A stretch of DNA of 64,000 bases from Streptomyces sp. NBC_01707 (GTDB taxonomy: Bacteria > Actinomycetota > Actinomycetes > Streptomycetales > Streptomycetaceae). Under the pieces are notes generated by a model, which worked only from the letters and a program-made list of their open reading frames with translations, was not told the DNA's origin and made no database searches. The first letter of the stretch is position 1, and the number at the start of each line of letters is the position of its first letter. A program made the position numbers and the translations under genes. This document shows positions 60,436 to 64,000 of this stretch, piece after piece. The stretch covers positions 3,968,001-4,032,000 of the forward strand of contig NZ_CP109190.1 of the NCBI RefSeq assembly GCF_041438805.1, read 5' to 3'.

Positions 60436-60503
60436 ATTGCCTTCAGGTCTCCGAGGAATGGTGCTCCAAGGAGATCCCCATATCAACCTCCGCAGAAGGC
60501 AAT
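60436..60503. repeat. Inverted repeat ATTGCCTTC ... GAAGGCAAT
   Basis: Nine-base arms at 60436-60444 and 60495-60503 are exact complements, 50 bp apart, in the divergent region before the XRE gene. They could be distant operator half-sites or an RNA stem. Confidence 0.35.
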
Positions 60504-60529
60504 TCGGAGTGCGGTGCGCTTACGGACGA

Positions 60530-60543
60530 CCGGAAATTTCCGG
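60530..60543. promoter_or_regulatory. Perfect palindrome CCGGAAATTTCCGG, operator candidate
   Basis: A 14-bp perfect palindrome lies 47 bp before the XRE regulator start, in the divergent promoter region. Its AT core in GC-rich DNA makes it a likely protein-binding site, possibly for the XRE protein itself. Confidence 0.45.
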
Positions 60544-60590
60544 CGCCCGATCGCCCCACTGCCGGTGCCGGTTGTCGCTACCGTGAGTTC

Positions 60591-61862
60591 ATGACGGGAA
60601 AGACCGGCAACGCCGTACTGGCCGATCGTATGAATGCTGCGGGTCTGATGCAGCACGAACTCGCAGCCCGGCTCAATGAGCACATCGAGCGGCTGACCGG
60701 CCGGCCCGGAACCCTTCAGGACCGGCATATCCGGAACTACCTGACGGGAAGGACCCGTTGGCCGCACAGCCGTCAACGGCAGGCTCTGGAGGCAGAATTC
60801 GGCTGCACGGCCGAAGAGCTCGGCTTCGTCCCCCGGCAGAGCTCCTCCTCGGCTGCCGTCCGAGCGACACCGGAGGATTCCGTGGAGCGACGAGCCTTCA
60901 CCACCAGGGCCGCGGTGGCAGCCGCAGGCGTCGTCCTGCCCGCAGCGCGGAACAGCGTCGGGTTCAGCGACGTCCGACGTATCGACCAGGCCCTGGACGC
61001 TCTGTATCAGGAGGAGAACAAGCTCGGCGGCACGAGTCGTATCGAAGCCCAATTCCTTGGCTGGATGAACCACTCCCTGTCCCTGCTCAACAGCGGTCGC
61101 GCCTCGGCCCGCGTACGTTCCCTGCTCTATGCCACGGCCGCGAACGCGGCGAGCACCGCGGCCTGGGCCGCTCTCGACTCGCACCACCAGCAGCGGGCCG
61201 CGCAGCATCTCGAGCGTGCTGTCACTCTGGCGGGACTGTCCGGAGATCCCGAAGCCGTTCACCGGGCATGGAACAACGTCGCCATGCTTGCGGGGCAACG
61301 CGGACGACCCATCGAGGCTCTTCACGCAGCGCAGGCGGCGCGGGACTCGGGCATGGCCCGGCGCGATCCGCTGTACGCGTCCCACGCCCACGTCCGGATC
61401 GCCCTGTCCCACGCGCGTATTCGTGACAAACAGCCCGCACTGCGCGCCCTGGGCCATGCGGAGGACGCGCTCGCCCGCACCGATCCGGCCCATCGCCCCA
61501 CCTGGCTCGCCTACTACGACGGGGCGGAGCTGCACGGCCTGGCCGGGATCGTCCACCAGCGGCTCGGCCGGCCCGAGCAGGCCGAAGCCAGCACGCATCA
61601 GGCACTGGCCCGGCTCAGCCCCGAGCTCACCCGGAACCGGGTCTACTACACCGCCCAACTCGCTCTCGCCCAGCTCGATCAGGACGACATCGAGGCGGCG
61701 TCCGCGACAGCCGACCGCGCGCTCACCACAGCGGGAAGCGCGCCCGGAAGCCATCGCATCAGCAGCCTCCTCGACGACTTCCGCCGTCGGCTGACCACGC
61801 ACCCCTCCCCCCTCGCACGCGAATGGCTGCTGCGCACGGCCGTGAAGGAGACCGCCGGATGA
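60591..61862 (+). CDS. XRE-type HTH / TPR transcriptional regulator
   Basis: The 423-residue protein has an N-terminal helix-turn-helix (about residues 8-75, AGLMQHELAARLNEHIERL to QALEAEFGCTAEELGF). A TPR-rich C-terminal region (about 180-400) follows, the Streptomyces type often linked to signalling or secondary metabolism. The ATG lacks a Shine-Dalgarno sequence, but TACCGT ends 6 nt before it, so a leaderless mRNA is possible. A GNAT gene overlaps its stop (ATGA), giving a two-gene operon. Confidence 0.82.
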   Translation: MTGKTGNAVLADRMNAAGLMQHELAARLNEHIERLTGRPGTLQDRHIRNYLTGRTRWPHSRQRQALEAEFGCTAEELGFVPRQSSSSAAVRATPEDSVERRAFTTRAAVAAAGVVLPAARNSVGFSDVRRIDQALDALYQEENKLGGTSRIEAQFLGWMNHSLSLLNSGRASARVRSLLYATAANAASTAAWAALDSHHQQRAAQHLERAVTLAGLSGDPEAVHRAWNNVAMLAGQRGRPIEALHAAQAARDSGMARRDPLYASHAHVRIALSHARIRDKQPALRALGHAEDALARTDPAHRPTWLAYYDGAELHGLAGIVHQRLGRPEQAEASTHQALARLSPELTRNRVYYTAQLALAQLDQDDIEAASATADRALTTAGSAPGSHRISSLLDDFRRRLTTHPSPLAREWLLRTAVKETAG

Positions 61863-62395
61863 CCCTCGATCTGCGGCACTGCACGGACGGCGAGCTGCCG
61901 GGCATCCGCCACGTCCTCCTGGACGTGTATGCGGAGGTGTACGCCGGTCAACTCCACGTGCCGTTCACCAGTCTTGAGCGTTTCGACCAACGACTGACGA
62001 ATCACTCCAGAGGCACCGGCTGGGAAGCGGTGATCGGCTATGCCGGAACCGAACCCGTCGGCTACGCCTACGCCGCACCCTTACCCGAGGACGCCCGCTG
62101 GTGGACGCACATGACCACCCCCCTGCCCGAAGGTTTCGCGAGAGAGACCGGGTCACGCACGCTCGCCCTGTTCGAGTTGATGGTGCGCAAGCCGTGGCGG
62201 GACACGGGCGCCGCGCACGCCATTCATGAGGAACTTCTCAGCCGCCGCACGGAGCAACGGGTCACGCTGCTGTGCGAGCGGGAACACTCCAGGGTCAAGG
62301 CGCTCTACGAGACGTGGGGATACGCCCACATAGGCGACCAGCGGCCCTTCCCCGACAGCCCGCTGTTCGCCGTCATGGTGCGCGCCCTCCGCTGA
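61859..62395 (+). CDS. GNAT family N-acetyltransferase
   Basis: The 178-residue acetyltransferase carries the GNAT pattern: TLALFELMVRKPWRDTGAAH for strand 4 and the acetyl-CoA loop, then TLLCEREHSRVKALYETWGY. It is translated with the XRE regulator (4-bp overlap). Resistance or modification of a small molecule sensed by the regulator is possible but only an inference. Confidence 0.82.
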   Translation: MTLDLRHCTDGELPGIRHVLLDVYAEVYAGQLHVPFTSLERFDQRLTNHSRGTGWEAVIGYAGTEPVGYAYAAPLPEDARWWTHMTTPLPEGFARETGSRTLALFELMVRKPWRDTGAAHAIHEELLSRRTEQRVTLLCEREHSRVKALYETWGYAHIGDQRPFPDSPLFAVMVRALR

Positions 62396-62474
62396 GGGCC
62401 CGGTCGGCCGACGGACCACGCTGTCCTGGGGTTCTTCGTTCGGACCCCGCGAGCCGGCATGACCCGGACAGCCC

Positions 62475-62987
62475 TCAGGTCAGAACCATCCAGCGTCGGC
62501 CGTCGATGAGTTCCCGTGCCGCGTCGAGATGGCCGGCGTGACACGCGGTCTCGGTGATGACGTGCAGCAGAACGTCCCGAAGGTTGTGCAGGTGCGGTTC
62601 GCCGAAGAGGTGGTGCGGCCACCAGGCCAGGCCGGTCTCCGCAGCTGTGGCGGCGATGACGGCATCCGCGAGTTCCGTCTCGTGGCGGTACCGTCCGAGG
62701 ACGTCGGCGGCCGTCACATCGGGGCCCACCTGCCAGGCGTCGTCGCTGTCGTCCAGGGCTCGGATGACGTCCTTCTCACCGGCGACGACCGCGCGGAACC
62801 AGAACCGTTCGACGTCCAGCACAAGGTGCTGCACGAGTCCCAGGCAGTTCCATCCGGACGGCAGCACGGCCTGCCGCAGCGCATCCTGGTCCAGCCCCTC
62901 GAGAATTCCCAGGATGTGGCGTCGCTGCCCGTCCAGGGCCCTGAGCAGTGCCCCGATCTCGCCGTTCGGTGGCGCTTCCCCGGTCAC
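62475..62987 (-). CDS. DinB/DUF664 family protein
   Basis: The 170-residue four-helix protein is of the DinB superfamily. It has the typical SGWNCLGLVQHLVLDVERFW segment with His, and the C-terminal HVITETACHAGHLDAARELIDG with two further His residues; together these form the metal site. Members include mycothiol- or bacillithiol-dependent transferases. The GTG overlaps the VOC gene stop (GTGA), so the two form an operon. Confidence 0.83.
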   Translation of the reverse strand: MTGEAPPNGEIGALLRALDGQRRHILGILEGLDQDALRQAVLPSGWNCLGLVQHLVLDVERFWFRAVVAGEKDVIRALDDSDDAWQVGPDVTAADVLGRYRHETELADAVIAATAAETGLAWWPHHLFGEPHLHNLRDVLLHVITETACHAGHLDAARELIDGRRWMVLT

Positions 62988-63385
62988 TTCGCGATCTCCC
63001 AGATGTGGCCACCGGGATCACGGAAGCTGGCGGTCCGGATTCCCCAGGGGCGGTCCATCGGCCCGTTCAGCAGCGTCACGCCTCGTGCGGTCAGCTCCTC
63101 GCACATCGCGTCCACGTCATCCACGGCAAGGGTGAGCTGGAAGCGGGATCCGGCGTCGGGCGACGCGACGCGTGCGGGCTCGATCAGCTCGTGCGCCTCG
63201 GTGGTCCTCAGCAGGTTGATGAGGGTGTCCCCGAAGCGGAATACGGCGGAGTTGTCGTCCTCGAAGATCACCGGCAGCCCGAAGACCTCCCGGTAGAAAC
63301 GTTTTGTGGTGTCCAGGTCCTCGACGAAGAGGGTGAGGGCGCTGATGCCCCTGGGCCACGCGGGATCGCTTGTCTTGTCGGTCAC
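62984..63385 (-). CDS. VOC family (glyoxalase/bleomycin resistance-like) protein
   Basis: The 133-residue protein has the two beta-alpha-beta-beta-beta modules of the vicinal oxygen chelate fold: ALTLFVEDLDTTKRFYREVFGLPV and QLTLAVDDVDAMCEELTARGV. It ends with FRDPGGHIWEIA and its metal-ligand Glu. Enzymatic and drug-binding roles are both possible. I chose GTG at 63385. It is upstream of and overlaps the DinB gene. Confidence 0.82.
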   Translation of the reverse strand: MTDKTSDPAWPRGISALTLFVEDLDTTKRFYREVFGLPVIFEDDNSAVFRFGDTLINLLRTTEAHELIEPARVASPDAGSRFQLTLAVDDVDAMCEELTARGVTLLNGPMDRPWGIRTASFRDPGGHIWEIAK

Positions 63386-63478
63386 GGTTACCGAGGATCT
63401 CCGAATCGGCGGTGCCGTGTACAGGGGGCGGTCGGACCGGGCCGCCCGTCCCCACCCGCGGGGCATGATTCCGGGCCG

Positions 63479-64000
63479 CTACAGCCAGCCCTTCTCGCTC
63501 GCGATCCGTACCGCCTCCGCCCTGTTCCGCGCCGCCATCTTCTGGATCGCCGTGGACAGGTAGTTGCGGACCGTGCCCTGCGAGAGATGGAGCGCGGTGG
63601 CGATCTCCGCGTTGGTGGAGCCGTCGGCCGCCGTGCGCAGGACATCGCGTTCGCGTTCGGTCAGTGGGCTCGCCCCGTCGGCGAGCGCCGCCGCCGCCAG
63701 CGTCGGGTCGATGACGCGTTCTCCGGCGAGCACCTTGCGTACCGCTTCGGCGAGTTGGGCGGCGGGGGCGTCCTTCACCAGGAAGGCGTCCGCGCCCGAC
63801 TCCATCGCGCGACGCAGATAGCCGGGGCGGCCGAACGTCGTGACGACGACGACCTTCACGGCCGGGAGTTCGCTCCGCAGAAGTCCTGCCGCCTCAATCC
63901 CCGTCATTCCCGGCATCTCAATGTCGAGGAGCGCGACGTCGACGGCGTGCTCGCGGGCCGCGGCGAGCACCTCGTCACCGCGGGCGACCTGGGCCACCAC
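63479..64000 (-). CDS. NarL/DesR-type response regulator (5' end outside window)
   Basis: The 173 codons present cover most of a receiver domain, with the phospho-acceptor Asp in ALLDIEMPGMTG, Thr in VVTTFGRPGY and Lys in FLVKDAP. A complete LuxR-type HTH follows (LTERERDVLRTAADGSTNAE). The N-terminus lies beyond the right edge. The sensor kinase is presumably upstream of it, outside the window. Confidence 0.92.
   Translation of the reverse strand: MVAQVARGDEVLAAAREHAVDVALLDIEMPGMTGIEAAGLLRSELPAVKVVVVTTFGRPGYLRRAMESGADAFLVKDAPAAQLAEAVRKVLAGERVIDPTLAAAALADGASPLTERERDVLRTAADGSTNAEIATALHLSQGTVRNYLSTAIQKMAARNRAEAVRIASEKGWL

Noticed and set aside
1..64000. CRISPR arrays, insertion sequences, tRNA or rRNA genes
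   Set aside because: No regularly spaced repeats with unique spacers, no transposase-like protein with terminal repeats, and no cloverleaf or rRNA stretch was recognised by reading; a covariance-model scan was not possible.

Overview
The window is high-GC actinobacterial DNA, almost certainly a Streptomyces chromosome. Codon third positions are strongly G/C, GTG and TTG starts are common, genes are tightly packed, and many products match conserved Streptomyces proteins. No ribosomal or transfer RNA gene, insertion sequence or CRISPR array was recognised. Identifications come from reading the sequence and family knowledge; no database search was run.

Layout. (1) 1-2976, minus strand: the start of a peptide/opine-type ABC importer operon (permease cut by the window edge, lipoprotein binding protein). 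A leaderless 31-residue peptide ending in two cysteines lies in front, followed by a hairpin; this looks like a cysteine-responsive attenuator. (2) 3085-16665: housekeeping genes, including a DUF3152 zincin, two alpha/beta hydrolases, a TetR regulator, DUF3107, a ferritin-like protein, a DEAD-box RNA helicase that seems to start at CTG, a NYN protein, MarC, a PHP phosphoesterase and an MFS exporter. (3) 16754-38382: a conserved actinobacterial block resembling the M. tuberculosis Rv1177-Rv1239c region. It holds corA, an MgtE-N/CBS protein, DUF1003, Mrp, tatB, htrA, anti-sigma and ECF sigma factor, O-methyltransferase, DUF3117, tag, a DivIVA-like protein, a FolP2-like protein, a LOG protein, dapE, dapC and a 7Fe ferredoxin. 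It joins envelope stress control (sigma, anti-sigma, HtrA, TatB), magnesium handling and lysine/peptidoglycan precursor synthesis. (4) 38500-40403: a GNAT acetyltransferase and a SirB1-type protein.

(5) 40404-51262: an aromatic-acid island. PcaK imports 4-hydroxybenzoate, PobA hydroxylates it to protocatechuate, PcaHG opens the ring, PcaB and the fused PcaL give 3-oxoadipate, and PcaIJ adds CoA. The last enzyme, PcaF thiolase, is reduced to an 87-codon in-frame remnant lacking its catalytic centre. A double-length IclR-type regulator closes the island. The pcaK and pcaI promoters share a GAAC-N4-GTTC palindrome just downstream of the predicted start sites.

(6) 51318-55928, minus strand: a TetM/OtrA-type ribosomal protection protein followed by a HelD-type RNA polymerase-associated helicase. 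The pair looks like a drug-target-protection module, and the tet start is overlapped by an upstream ORF. (7) 56444-58380: a secreted Gly/Asp/Arg repeat protein with a C-terminal membrane anchor, next to a class F sortase. (8) 58382-64000: accessory genes, including GNAT acetyltransferases, a Tat-exported class A beta-lactamase, an XRE/TPR regulator, DinB and VOC proteins and a NarL-type response regulator cut by the window edge.
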